23,211 nucleotides of DNA, from assembly GCA_007126675.1 (NCBI GenBank), contig SLAU01000183.1, forward strand, positions 1 through 23,211. Direction: 5' to 3'. Shown here in pieces: positions 8,177 to 15,343 of this stretch. The stretch is from Balneolaceae bacterium (lineage in GTDB: Bacteria; Bacteroidota; Rhodothermia; Balneolales; Balneolaceae). Within the stretch, counting starts at the first letter, position 1; each line of letters starts with the position of its first letter. The notes under the pieces were generated by a model. That model ran no database searches. It saw only the letters and a list, made by a program, of their open reading frames with translations, and was not told where the DNA came from. Made by a program: the position numbers and the translations under genes.

Positions 8177-8833
8177 ATGATTGCAAAAGAAGGCTATCCA
8201 ACAATATTTGTAGTTTCTCTCTTTTCGCTTTTACTCATATTTATTACCGGATGGGCTCCTGCGTGGTTATCTGTAATACTAATTGCAATTGCGGTTACGC
8301 TTACTGCACTTGTCATTTACTTCTTTAGAGATCCAGAGCGCACAACACCTGATGATAATTCACTCATTATTTCGCCGGCAGATGGTAAAGTAGTTCAGAT
8401 CCGGACGGAAAAAGAATCGGAGTATTTGAACACTGAAGTAACAAGAATCAGTATTTTTTTGAGTCCGCTAAATGTTCATGTGAACAGAGTGCCGATTAGT
8501 GGTAAGCTCGAATATTTAAAATACTATCCCGGAAAATATCTGATGGCTTGGGAAGATCATGCATCCGAAGAAAATGAAAGAGCACATTTTGGTGTTTTGC
8601 ATCCAAGCGGATTAAAGATCATGTTCAAGCAAATAACCGGATTTCTTGCACGAAGAATCGTTTATCATTTAGAAGAAGGTGATGAACTTAAAGCAGGTGA
8701 GAGGTTTGGAATTATGAAGTTTGGCTCACGTATGGATCTTATATTTCCGTCCGGAAGTGTTGATATTTTGGTTAAGGAAGGTGACACAACACGTGCCGGT
8801 GAATCGATAATTGGCAAGATAGCATCAACATGA
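8177..8833 (+). CDS. psd: Phosphatidylserine decarboxylase proenzyme, short type
   Basis: Converts phosphatidylserine to phosphatidylethanolamine at the inner membrane. 218 residues, matching the short (about 215-230 residue) PSD-A type rather than the long E. coli form. Two hydrophobic segments fill residues 8-50, then FFRDPERTTP and PADGKVV follow, and the catalytic His region SPLNVHVNRVPISG. The self-cleavage site is Gly183-Ser184 in KFGSRMD, which would generate the pyruvoyl-bearing small subunit. Its end overlaps the pssA start by four bases (ATGA), pairing the two successive enzymes of PE synthesis. Confidence 0.95.
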   Translation: MIAKEGYPTIFVVSLFSLLLIFITGWAPAWLSVILIAIAVTLTALVIYFFRDPERTTPDDNSLIISPADGKVVQIRTEKESEYLNTEVTRISIFLSPLNVHVNRVPISGKLEYLKYYPGKYLMAWEDHASEENERAHFGVLHPSGLKIMFKQITGFLARRIVYHLEEGDELKAGERFGIMKFGSRMDLIFPSGSVDILVKEGDTTRAGESIIGKIAST

Positions 8834-9645
8834 AATATCCTGTACAGAAAATCAGGTTTCGGCGTAGGAAAAAGAAAAAGCAGAGAAAGCCTATTCCAAG
8901 AATCATCATTCCGAGCTTTTTTACGCTGATGAATCTGTTTTGCGGATTTCTCTCAATTATTATGGTTGCTGACGGAAACCTGATTTTTGGTGCCTGGCTG
9001 ATTATCGTTGCATGGTTATTTGATGGCCTTGACGGCTTTATGGCCCGAATTGCAAACGCAACCAGTGAATTTGGCATGGAGCTCGATTCTCTTTCGGATG
9101 TAATATCTTTCGGCGTAGCACCCGGGTTTTTACTGTACAGCTTTGTACTTCACGAACTTGCGATTATTGGTATTATACTTTCGGCACTGCCGCCCGTATG
9201 CGGAGCTATCCGTCTTGCAAGATATAACGTAGATGCGCGGCATGTCACTTACGATTTTTACAACGGATTATCCATTCCGGCACAGGCAGTTATGGTTTCT
9301 GCATTTTACCTGACTTTCCACAACAAACTTGAGTTGTTTGAAGTTTTTGATCATGGTTTACTGTCGGTAGTAATTCCAATGATTGTACTTCTCTCATTTT
9401 TGATGGTAAGTACTATACCGTTTGATAAATTACCGCAAAAATTCGACAAAGAATCTCTCCGAAAGTATAAAAAGCGACTATTATTATTCTTTGTATATCT
9501 GGTAATTATTGCAATTTTCCATGATATAGGACTGATTGTAGTATTCTCATTTTATATCCTGAAAGGCCTTGTACTTGGTGCTTATGTATTTTGGAAAAGA
9601 GCTTTTACTGATGAAGAAGAGCCGATAGAGAGCCCAATTCAGTAA
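8830..9645 (+). CDS. pssA: CDP-diacylglycerol-serine O-phosphatidyltransferase
   Basis: Makes phosphatidylserine from CDP-diacylglycerol and L-serine. 271 residues, polytopic membrane protein with a strongly basic N-terminus (RRRKKKK at about 11-17). The CDP-alcohol phosphatidyltransferase signature is complete: Asp65, Asp68-Gly69, Ala72-Arg73, Gly82, Asp86 and Asp90. SFGVAPGFLLY follows, as in the PssA subfamily. Several hydrophobic helices cover residues 105-255, and the tail is acidic. It is the last gene of the operon. No strong U-tract terminator follows; a structured inverted-repeat region begins about 40 bases downstream. Confidence 0.95.
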   Translation: MKYPVQKIRFRRRKKKKQRKPIPRIIIPSFFTLMNLFCGFLSIIMVADGNLIFGAWLIIVAWLFDGLDGFMARIANATSEFGMELDSLSDVISFGVAPGFLLYSFVLHELAIIGIILSALPPVCGAIRLARYNVDARHVTYDFYNGLSIPAQAVMVSAFYLTFHNKLELFEVFDHGLLSVVIPMIVLLSFLMVSTIPFDKLPQKFDKESLRKYKKRLLLFFVYLVIIAIFHDIGLIVVFSFYILKGLVLGAYVFWKRAFTDEEEPIESPIQ

Positions 9646-9687
9646 ATAACCTGAGTTTCCCCAAAAACTAAATTAATCTATGAGCCA

Positions 9688-9786
9688 GCTTAAATAATTT
9701 AGACATTTAATCCCTCTCTATTTTTTAGAGAGGGAGATAGGGAGATAGGGTGAGTCAGAAAAAAAAGAAATCTAAACTATTTAAGC
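9688..9786. repeat. Nested inverted repeats in the pssA 3' intergenic region
   Basis: Two nested palindromes are visible. The inner hairpin pairs 9711-9720 (TCCCTCTCTA) with 9726-9735 around a loop of five T. The outer arms are 9688-9703 (GCTTAAATAATTTAGA) and 9771-9786 (TCTAAACTATTTAAGC), complementary at 15 of 16 positions. A short tandem GAGATAGG repeat lies between the inner and outer right arms at 9733-9750. Still further out, TATGAGCC (9679-9686) is mirrored by GGCTCATA near 9850. There is no open frame of note in 9646-9869. It could be a small interspersed repeat or a processing/termination structure shared with the converging minus-strand gene. Confidence 0.55.
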
Positions 9787-9869
9787 GAAATTTGATGGAC
9801 TGTACTTTTTTGGACAATCTAAAACCATTTTCCCAAATCTTATATCGGGCTCATATTAAATAATAAGTA

Positions 9870-10382
9870 TCAAACCGGCTTCTCGGATTCAATAAACCTG
9901 GTTACTTTCTCAGCGTTATCCTGTGATAAAGGTATAACCCTGCCATAAATTTCATTGAGATACATCCAGTCATCCAAATTCTTTTTCTTAAATCTTACAG
10001 CTTTATCTCCTTTAATCAGATCATTGTAAAACGATCTGTTTGGGACTTCGGTGATTTTAAATTCTGTAAGATCATTCAATTCATGTGATTCAGAATGAAT
10101 TTCATTTTCGCGCACATAGTAATTTAAGCTTAATGTACCGGGCTCTTCATCTTTATCGATGGTAAATTCAATTTCAATTTGGCCATCTTTTACTTTGAAT
10201 AGGCTGAGAAGTGACAGTGCAAAAAATGCAAATGCTGCTAAGCGTAAATAGCCTTCAATTAATACATCACTTACAATTATATAGCTAATTAAAAATAATA
10301 CACACATCACTGCACTTAGCACCGTAATCATTGGCCAGTATTGTGAATATTTTTCTTTAACCGTTAAGCTTCTTCTACTCAT
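9870..10382 (-). CDS. Two-helix membrane protein of unknown function
   Basis: 170 residues. A short basic N-terminus is followed by two membrane helices at about 18-38 and 44-62. A soluble, probably cytoplasmic domain of about 105 residues follows, containing predicted beta strands (GQIEIEFTID, GTLSLNYYV) and a terminal helix. The topology (hairpin plus mixed beta domain) resembles PH-like bacterial membrane proteins, but I do not recognise the family. Its ATG overlaps the end of the upstream PLP enzyme gene by four bases, so the two are probably cotranslated. No function is assigned. Confidence 0.7.
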   Translation of the reverse strand: MSRRSLTVKEKYSQYWPMITVLSAVMCVLFLISYIIVSDVLIEGYLRLAAFAFFALSLLSLFKVKDGQIEIEFTIDKDEEPGTLSLNYYVRENEIHSESHELNDLTEFKITEVPNRSFYNDLIKGDKAVRFKKKNLDDWMYLNEIYGRVIPLSQDNAEKVTRFIESEKPV

Positions 10383-11524
10383 GAAAGTATTCGTTTATTG
10401 ATTTTATGGTTGTCGGCAGAATAATATTCAGTAAACAGGTTGGCCGTCAGACAGGAGTGAACCGGGCAAATCCATATACTTTGATCGTCATTAATGTGTG
10501 GTAATAATGCCCCGGCACCCGATATTATTCCATGCTCCTGTGATAGCGATACGACAGACGATTCATCAATCAACTGAATTTTCTGCTCATCATCAAAATA
10601 GACCGGTTTTCCATATATAGGGTTACCATTTTCCAAAATGTAATCTTTTGATAAATGGGCAGCGCCACCGTGAATGATAATCTGATCGTTCTCAGGTTTT
10701 ATCTGAGCAATCGGTACTTTTACAAGCAATGCAATGTCATCTAACGAACAGCTTCCGATTTTATATTGCATCAGGTCAAAGAAAATGAAATTACCGGGAG
10801 ATAACTCATTTGCCGGGCCAAAGTCATCCAGAACACTGCAGGAGGGAGTATCACCAAGACCATACTTTACATCCGGGTAATCTTTTTTAAGAACTGAGAA
10901 TGCGCTCAAATCCCTTGATAAGACGTTTTCAATTTCATTTTCGGAGTCAACCTTATAGGTAGCGCCATCGTGTATATAAAAACCGGAAAAATTGAGTTTT
11001 TCTGTTTTATGGATACTATTAACTATCTCTTTTATCTCACTCTTTTCTTTTATTGATATTCCGCTTCGATCGTAGCCTGCATTTATCTCTATCATGATGT
11101 CAGCATTTTTGTCCAGGTTTTTGTCCAGCCATTTTACTATTCCGGAATTTGTAACCAATAACCTGAGCTTACTTTTCTCCAATAATCTATTCACGCCATC
11201 AATCTGTCCGGGAAAAAACGGGAATGCAATGGTGATATCATCCCAGCCATGATCTGCGAAATATTGGGCCATTGCAACAGAAGTGACAGTTATACCGCTT
11301 ACACCAGTCTCTTTAAACCATTTACCAATTTCAGCGGATTGATGTGTTTTAAAATGCGGACGAAACTCACATCCAAGATTTTTTGCTTTATTAACAAAAC
11401 GATCAATATTCTTTTTAGCACTTTGTTCTAATACGACAGCGCGCGGCCGCTCGAGCTGAGGAGAATTAAATGGGGGTATAAATTGATATTCTTTGATATT
11501 TAACTGCATTTGGCGATGAACCAT
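10379..11524 (-). CDS. PLP- and metal-dependent D-serine dehydratase / D-threonine aldolase-like enzyme
   Basis: 381 residues, cytoplasmic, fold type III (alanine racemase N-terminal barrel). The PLP lysine is Lys59 in RPHFKTHQ. The barrel then shows EINAGYDRSG (about 146-155), GFYIHDG and YGLGDTPSCS. The C-terminal domain has IIIHGGAAHLSKDY, LSQEHG (about 328-332) and CPVHSCLTANL. In that last motif His356 and Cys358 form an H-x-C pair, the metal-ligand pattern known from eukaryotic D-serine dehydratase, whereas D-threonine aldolases use H-x-D. This favours deamination of D-serine or a related D-hydroxyamino acid, but activity cannot be settled by sequence alone. A second Met at codon 6 is an alternative start. 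Divergent from rimB with a 98-base gap. Confidence 0.85.
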   Translation of the reverse strand: MVHRQMQLNIKEYQFIPPFNSPQLERPRAVVLEQSAKKNIDRFVNKAKNLGCEFRPHFKTHQSAEIGKWFKETGVSGITVTSVAMAQYFADHGWDDITIAFPFFPGQIDGVNRLLEKSKLRLLVTNSGIVKWLDKNLDKNADIMIEINAGYDRSGISIKEKSEIKEIVNSIHKTEKLNFSGFYIHDGATYKVDSENEIENVLSRDLSAFSVLKKDYPDVKYGLGDTPSCSVLDDFGPANELSPGNFIFFDLMQYKIGSCSLDDIALLVKVPIAQIKPENDQIIIHGGAAHLSKDYILENGNPIYGKPVYFDDEQKIQLIDESSVVSLSQEHGIISGAGALLPHINDDQSIWICPVHSCLTANLFTEYYSADNHKINKRILS

Positions 11525-11622
11525 GGTTAATTATTTACGGGTCAATAAATTATTTTAAAAATAGTGAATGCAAGCGAGTATAAAAGCTGTTATTTTCCAT
11601 CTTTTGTACAAAAATGTAACGA

Positions 11623-12051
11623 ATGAGTATAAAGACAAAACCAGTAATTGGAAGAGTAGAGAAGATCGGGTTTCCGGAATGGGAGATCTACAACATTGAT
11701 GCGAAAGTTGATACAGGTGCTTACACCTCGAGCTTGCATTGTCATAAAGTTGAGAAGTTTGAAAAAGATGGAGAAGACTGGGTACGTTTTTTTGTTTTAG
11801 ACCCTGAACATCCTGAATATGAAAAGAAAAATTTCACTGCAAAGTTGCACGACATACGAACTGTGAAAAGTTCGAACGGTCTTTCAGAAAAGCGATTTGT
11901 GATAAAACCCAAAGTTATATTCAATAACAAAAAAAGAACAATAGAGCTTTCATTGGCTGACAGATCATCCATGAGATTTCCGGTGCTTCTTGGCCGAAAA
12001 TTTCTGAACAGCTTTATTATTGACACATCTAAAATATATTTATCTAAGTAA
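11623..12051 (+). CDS. rimB: Retropepsin-like protease, RimB-type (PF05618, 'ATP-dependent zinc protease' family)
   Basis: 142 residues, no signal peptide. It shows KVDTGAYTSSLH with the aspartic-protease triplet Asp30-Thr-Gly, and FPVLLGRKFL near residues 119-128, the second hallmark of the family. The single-copy DTG implies a dimeric active site, as in retropepsins. Databases call the family 'ATP-dependent zinc protease', but the sequence supports an aspartic protease. In Pseudomonas the homologue RimB acts with RimK to control glutamate tails on ribosomal protein S6. Ten bases separate it from rimK, so a shared transcript is likely. Confidence 0.85.
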   Translation: MSIKTKPVIGRVEKIGFPEWEIYNIDAKVDTGAYTSSLHCHKVEKFEKDGEDWVRFFVLDPEHPEYEKKNFTAKLHDIRTVKSSNGLSEKRFVIKPKVIFNNKKRTIELSLADRSSMRFPVLLGRKFLNSFIIDTSKIYLSK

Positions 12052-12060
12052 TTTTATCCC

Positions 12061-12999
12061 ATGTCTCACAGACAATTACGAATAGCAGTACTATCCAGAA
12101 ATAAATCACTTTATTCTACCAGGCGCATTGTAGAAGCAATTGAACTGCAAGGGCACGAAGCCGTTATCCTGGATCATTTGAAGTGTGATATAGTGATTGA
12201 GCAGGATAATCCTTCGATCTATTACAACGGAGAAAGAATTAAGCCGATTGATGCAGTAATACCGCGTATTGGTGCTTCCGTAACTTTTTACGGTGCTGCG
12301 GTAGTCAGGCAATTTGAAATGATGGGGGTTCCAACTGTAGTAGAATCTCAAGCACTTGTACGATCGCGCGACAAACTGAGAAGTCTGCAGATTTTGGCAA
12401 GATCTGGTGTAGGACTGCCAAAAACGGTTTTCACAAATTACTCCAAAGAGGTTAAAAATATTATCTCCAGTGTTGGTGGTGCTCCGTTAATCGTAAAACT
12501 TCTTGAGGGAACTCAAGGCTACGGTGTTGTGCTTGCACCTACAAGAAAAGCTGCTGAATCCATTATTGAAGCATTCCATAGTATGAAGGCAAGAGTGATT
12601 GTCCAGGAATTTATTGAAGAAGCCAAAGGGGCAGATATCCGTGCATTTGTAATTGGCAATAAAGTTGTGGGTGCAATGAAAAGACAGGGTAAAGAAGGCG
12701 AGTTTCGTTCGAATCTGCATCAGGGCGGAACAGGGCAGTTAATTAAGTTATCAAAAAATGAGAGACAGGTGGCTTTAACTGCGTCTAAGGCTATGGGATT
12801 GACCATTGCAGGTGTGGATTTACTGCAGTCTGACCGCGGGCCTTTGGTGCTTGAAGTAAATTCATCTCCCGGACTCGAGGGTATCGAAAAAACCACAAAC
12901 AAAGATATTGCCACAGAAATTATTCAATATGTAGAGAAGCTCGTCAGGATTAATGACAAAAAATCTAACAGCAAAAGATCTGTAAGAAGTAATGCCTGA
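12061..12999 (+). CDS. rimK: RimK, ATP-dependent glutamate ligase for ribosomal protein S6
   Basis: 312 residues, ATP-grasp enzyme that adds glutamates to the C-terminus of ribosomal protein S6 in enterobacteria and pseudomonads. It closely follows E. coli RimK: IAVLSRN at the start, VIPRIG at 67-71, RQFEMMG at 83-89, RSRDKLRSLQILAR, PLIVKLLEGTQGYGV (Lys146), EFRSNLHQGG and the metal site Asp253/Glu265/Asn267 in GVDLL and LEVNSSPGLEGIEKT. A lysine- and serine-rich tail of about 15 residues after position 297 differs from E. coli. It overlaps the next gene by eight bases. Whether the local S6 is the substrate cannot be seen because rpsF is not in the window. Confidence 0.93.
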   Translation: MSHRQLRIAVLSRNKSLYSTRRIVEAIELQGHEAVILDHLKCDIVIEQDNPSIYYNGERIKPIDAVIPRIGASVTFYGAAVVRQFEMMGVPTVVESQALVRSRDKLRSLQILARSGVGLPKTVFTNYSKEVKNIISSVGGAPLIVKLLEGTQGYGVVLAPTRKAAESIIEAFHSMKARVIVQEFIEEAKGADIRAFVIGNKVVGAMKRQGKEGEFRSNLHQGGTGQLIKLSKNERQVALTASKAMGLTIAGVDLLQSDRGPLVLEVNSSPGLEGIEKTTNKDIATEIIQYVEKLVRINDKKSNSKRSVRSNA

Positions 13000-13939
13000 A
13001 TTCATAGATATTAATGGTGGATCGATCGGTTTAGGGGAAGACAAACAGGTAAACCTTACAGTAGCAAGGCTCCCAACGTATACAACTATTGATTTACCGG
13101 TTAGGGTGATCAGAGGAGCTGAAGACGGACCTGTATTACTTTTAAGCGGTGGATTGCATGGTGATGAAATTAATGGTATTGAGATAGTAAGGCGGATTAT
13201 CGTTGATACCAACGCTCTGGATTTAAAACGGGGAACAATTATAGCAGTTCCGCTGATGAACGTTTATGGATTTATCCAGAATGTTCGCGGAGTTCCGGAT
13301 GGAAAAGATGTGAACAGAAGTTTTCCGGGTGTAAAAGGTGGCTCGCTGGCTAAGCTTGTGGCTTACACAATTATGAATGAGATTATTCCTTTGATTGATT
13401 ATGGTTTGGACTTTCATACCGGAGGAGCGAGCAGGGCCAATTTCCCCCAAATTCGGTGTGTTTTGGATTTAGAAAAGAATGTAGAGCTGGCTAACGCCTT
13501 TGCTCCGCCCGTAATTTTACATTCTTCACTGATTGATCGCTCTTTCCGAAAAGCAGCTCATCGTAAAGGAAAACATATACTTGTTTATGAAACCGGTGAG
13601 TCACTCAGGCTTGATGAGCACGGTATAAAAGAAGCTATTAATGGGACGTATAGAGTAATGAAACATCTTGGCATGCGTGATACAGCCCCTGAAGGCCACA
13701 AACCTCTGGTTTATCCAAAATCGAGATGGGTCAGGGCTCAATCTGCCGGATTATTTAATGCCCGCATTAAATTGGGTGACATCATCAAAAAAAGACAGCA
13801 AATTGGCAGAATTACAGATCCTTTTGGGAATGAGAGTATTAAAGTTATAAGTAAAATTGACGGACAGGTGATAGGTTTAAACAATAATCCCGTTGTGCAC
13901 AAAGGTGATGCCTTAATGCATGTTGCAACAAATGAATAA
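12992..13939 (+). CDS. Succinylglutamate desuccinylase/aspartoacylase-like M14 zinc hydrolase
   Basis: 315 residues, cytoplasmic. The zinc-carboxypeptidase-like site is visible: His56 and Glu59 in GGLHGDE, Arg109 in DVNRSFPG, the third zinc ligand His142 in LDFHTGG, and the general base candidate Glu200 in VYETGES. After residue 235 a beta-rich C-terminal domain follows (KIDGQVIG), typical of the COG3608 branch. Family members hydrolyse N-acyl amino acids or C-terminal residues. Its position directly after rimK, with an eight-base overlap, suggests that it acts on glutamyl or N-acylglutamate-type bonds in the same pathway; this is inference. It could remove glutamates added by RimK or act on an unrelated acylated amino acid. 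Confidence 0.88.
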   Translation: MPEFIDINGGSIGLGEDKQVNLTVARLPTYTTIDLPVRVIRGAEDGPVLLLSGGLHGDEINGIEIVRRIIVDTNALDLKRGTIIAVPLMNVYGFIQNVRGVPDGKDVNRSFPGVKGGSLAKLVAYTIMNEIIPLIDYGLDFHTGGASRANFPQIRCVLDLEKNVELANAFAPPVILHSSLIDRSFRKAAHRKGKHILVYETGESLRLDEHGIKEAINGTYRVMKHLGMRDTAPEGHKPLVYPKSRWVRAQSAGLFNARIKLGDIIKKRQQIGRITDPFGNESIKVISKIDGQVIGLNNNPVVHKGDALMHVATNE

Positions 13940-13945
13940 CAGAAA

Positions 13946-14281
13946 ATGAACTCCGATTTAATTTTTCATGTAGTTTCCAGGCGAAAATGGCCTGAATTAA
14001 ACAAAAACGGGTATTATCAGCCCGAAGATTTTGATGAAACCGGTATAATTGAATGCGTAGAGCCGGGAGCGTTGCAGGAATATCTGAATAAAGAGCATAG
14101 AGGCCGTAAAAATCTTTTCCTGCTGGTAATAGATACAAATCGTCTTATTTCAAAGCCAAAAAAAGCAAAAAACGGGCTTCGAATGCTGAATCAACCCGTT
14201 AATACTGATGCAATATTGGATAAGATCAGGCTGGATTGCAACAAAGACAAGATGTTTGATCTTGATGTGAAGATATCCTAA
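13946..14281 (+). CDS. DUF952 family protein
   Basis: 111 residues, small cytoplasmic protein. The N-terminus IFHVVSRRKW, the YYQPEDFDETGIIECV segment, the hydrophobic strand NLFLLVIDTNRL and the later RMLNQPVNTDAI fit the DUF952 pattern (PF06108), where a His-containing first strand, a 'GFIH/C' stretch and a central LxxLxID strand recur. The family has an ADP-ribosyltransferase-like size and layout but no established role. The gene starts six bases after the M14 hydrolase stop, so it belongs to the rimB-rimK transcript. It ends 26 bases before a converging response-regulator gene. Confidence 0.7.
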   Translation: MNSDLIFHVVSRRKWPELNKNGYYQPEDFDETGIIECVEPGALQEYLNKEHRGRKNLFLLVIDTNRLISKPKKAKNGLRMLNQPVNTDAILDKIRLDCNKDKMFDLDVKIS

Positions 14282-14293
14282 GCACAAAATATC

Positions 14294-14310
14294 TGAAAAT
14301 CTGATTTTCA
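14294..14310. terminator. Weak bidirectional hairpin between converging genes
   Basis: The 17-base palindrome TGAAAATCTGATTTTCA lies between the DUF952 stop and the stop codon of the response-regulator gene, covering that stop. It is A/T rich and short, without a long T-tract, so it is at best a weak terminator for both strands. Confidence 0.35.
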
Positions 14311-14658
14311 AATACTCATTATTGACGATTTCAATTGATTGAAATCAACGGGCTTAGCTAAAAATTCATGATAACCAAATTCTTCGGCTCGTTTTCGGGT
14401 TGATTCATCAGTGTTTCCGGTAATATATATTATAGCAGGAGAGTATAGCTTTGTAACTTCGCTGGCTACAGTGATACCATCAACCTGATCTTTTAGAGCA
14501 ATGTCCATCAGTATCACACTTGGTTTATTCTCTTTGATTTTTTTAATCGATTCAGAACCATATTCGGAAGTTCCGGAAACTTCATAGCCGATTTTTTGGA
14601 CCATCTTGGATAAGATCAATGATAGGACTTTATCATCTTCAACGATAAAGAAATCCAT
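14308..14658 (-). CDS. Single-domain response regulator (CheY-like receiver)
   Basis: 116 residues, receiver domain only with no output domain. The acidic pocket is Asp8 and Asp9 (FIVEDD), the phosphoacceptor is Asp52 (LMDIALKD), the switch Thr is Thr80 (YITGNTD) and the conserved Lys is Lys102 (FLAKPVD). The insertion after the phospho-Asp (ALKDQVDGI) resembles receivers of the hybrid-kinase/PAS-kinase group in Bacteroidota. No partner kinase gene is nearby. It is preceded by about 205 bases without a gene, which probably holds its own promoter, so it need not be part of the upstream peroxiredoxin transcript. Confidence 0.9.
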   Translation of the reverse strand: MDFFIVEDDKVLSLILSKMVQKIGYEVSGTSEYGSESIKKIKENKPSVILMDIALKDQVDGITVASEVTKLYSPAIIYITGNTDESTRKRAEEFGYHEFLAKPVDFNQLKSSIMSI

Positions 14659-14863
14659 GGAATGGGTATTAGTTGCGAATTGGTAAACTTATGTAAGATA
14701 CTTAAATCTAAAGATGGGTGGTTTGTTTCGTTGTGTATATTAGAATTCTGAATGTACTATTTGTTTAATTGTGTATATGTGTCGTATAATATATATTATG
14801 TAAAGTTGATAAAAATACATACTACCAACTGAATAGCACTTTTAGTTTAATACCCCTTCCTCT

Positions 14864-15322
14864 CTACTTGGAAAGCACTTTGTTTATCGATCTGAAATCA
14901 GGCAAATCCCCTGCATTCTGAAGGACCTCTTTAAACAATACTTCTTTTTGCGGACTGATAACAAATGAGGCTCTCTTTGATACTCCCCTCATTCCTTTAT
15001 AGTCATCATAAAGCACGCCATAGGCTTTTGAAACTTCTTTATTGTAATCACTTAAAAGGTGAAAATTCAGGTTATTTGATTTTTTGTACTCTCTTAATGC
15101 ATGATGGCTGTCAGTACTTATTCCTGCAACTGTAGTATTTACTGCGTTGTAGAACTTCATATTATCTCTTGTAGTGCATAACTCTGTTGTACAGGTTGAT
15201 GAGAATGCAAATGGAAAAAACAGCAGTAATAAATTTCCCTTTTCAGTAAGTTCAGCAAGTGACTTTAATTCCTTGTTAGTGTTTAGAAGTTCAAAATCGG
15301 GTGCCTTATCACCAATATTCAT
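14864..15322 (-). CDS. Peroxiredoxin, AhpE/Bcp-like
   Basis: 152 residues, thiol peroxidase of the AhpC/TSA family, predicted cytoplasmic. The N-terminus MNIGDKAPDFEL is typical. The peroxidatic site reads FPFAFSSTC, with Cys44 in a PxxxSxxC motif (Ser replaces the usual Thr). A second cysteine, Cys49, five residues later, matches the spacing of the resolving cysteine in Bcp/PrxQ proteins. RASFVIS near residue 127-133 supplies the conserved Arg region. It would reduce hydrogen peroxide or organic hydroperoxides with thioredoxin as the likely reductant. It is 21 bases downstream of a membrane-protein gene on the same strand. Confidence 0.9.
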   Translation of the reverse strand: MNIGDKAPDFELLNTNKELKSLAELTEKGNLLLLFFPFAFSSTCTTELCTTRDNMKFYNAVNTTVAGISTDSHHALREYKKSNNLNFHLLSDYNKEVSKAYGVLYDDYKGMRGVSKRASFVISPQKEVLFKEVLQNAGDLPDFRSINKVLSK

Positions 15323-15343
15323 GTTTATCGATAGTTAGGTAAG

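Noticed and set aside
14327..14346. A perfect 20-base palindrome inside the response-regulator gene.
   Set aside because: It encodes the normal receiver C-terminus (VDFNQLKS) and is explained by codon choice; there is no sign of a separate function.
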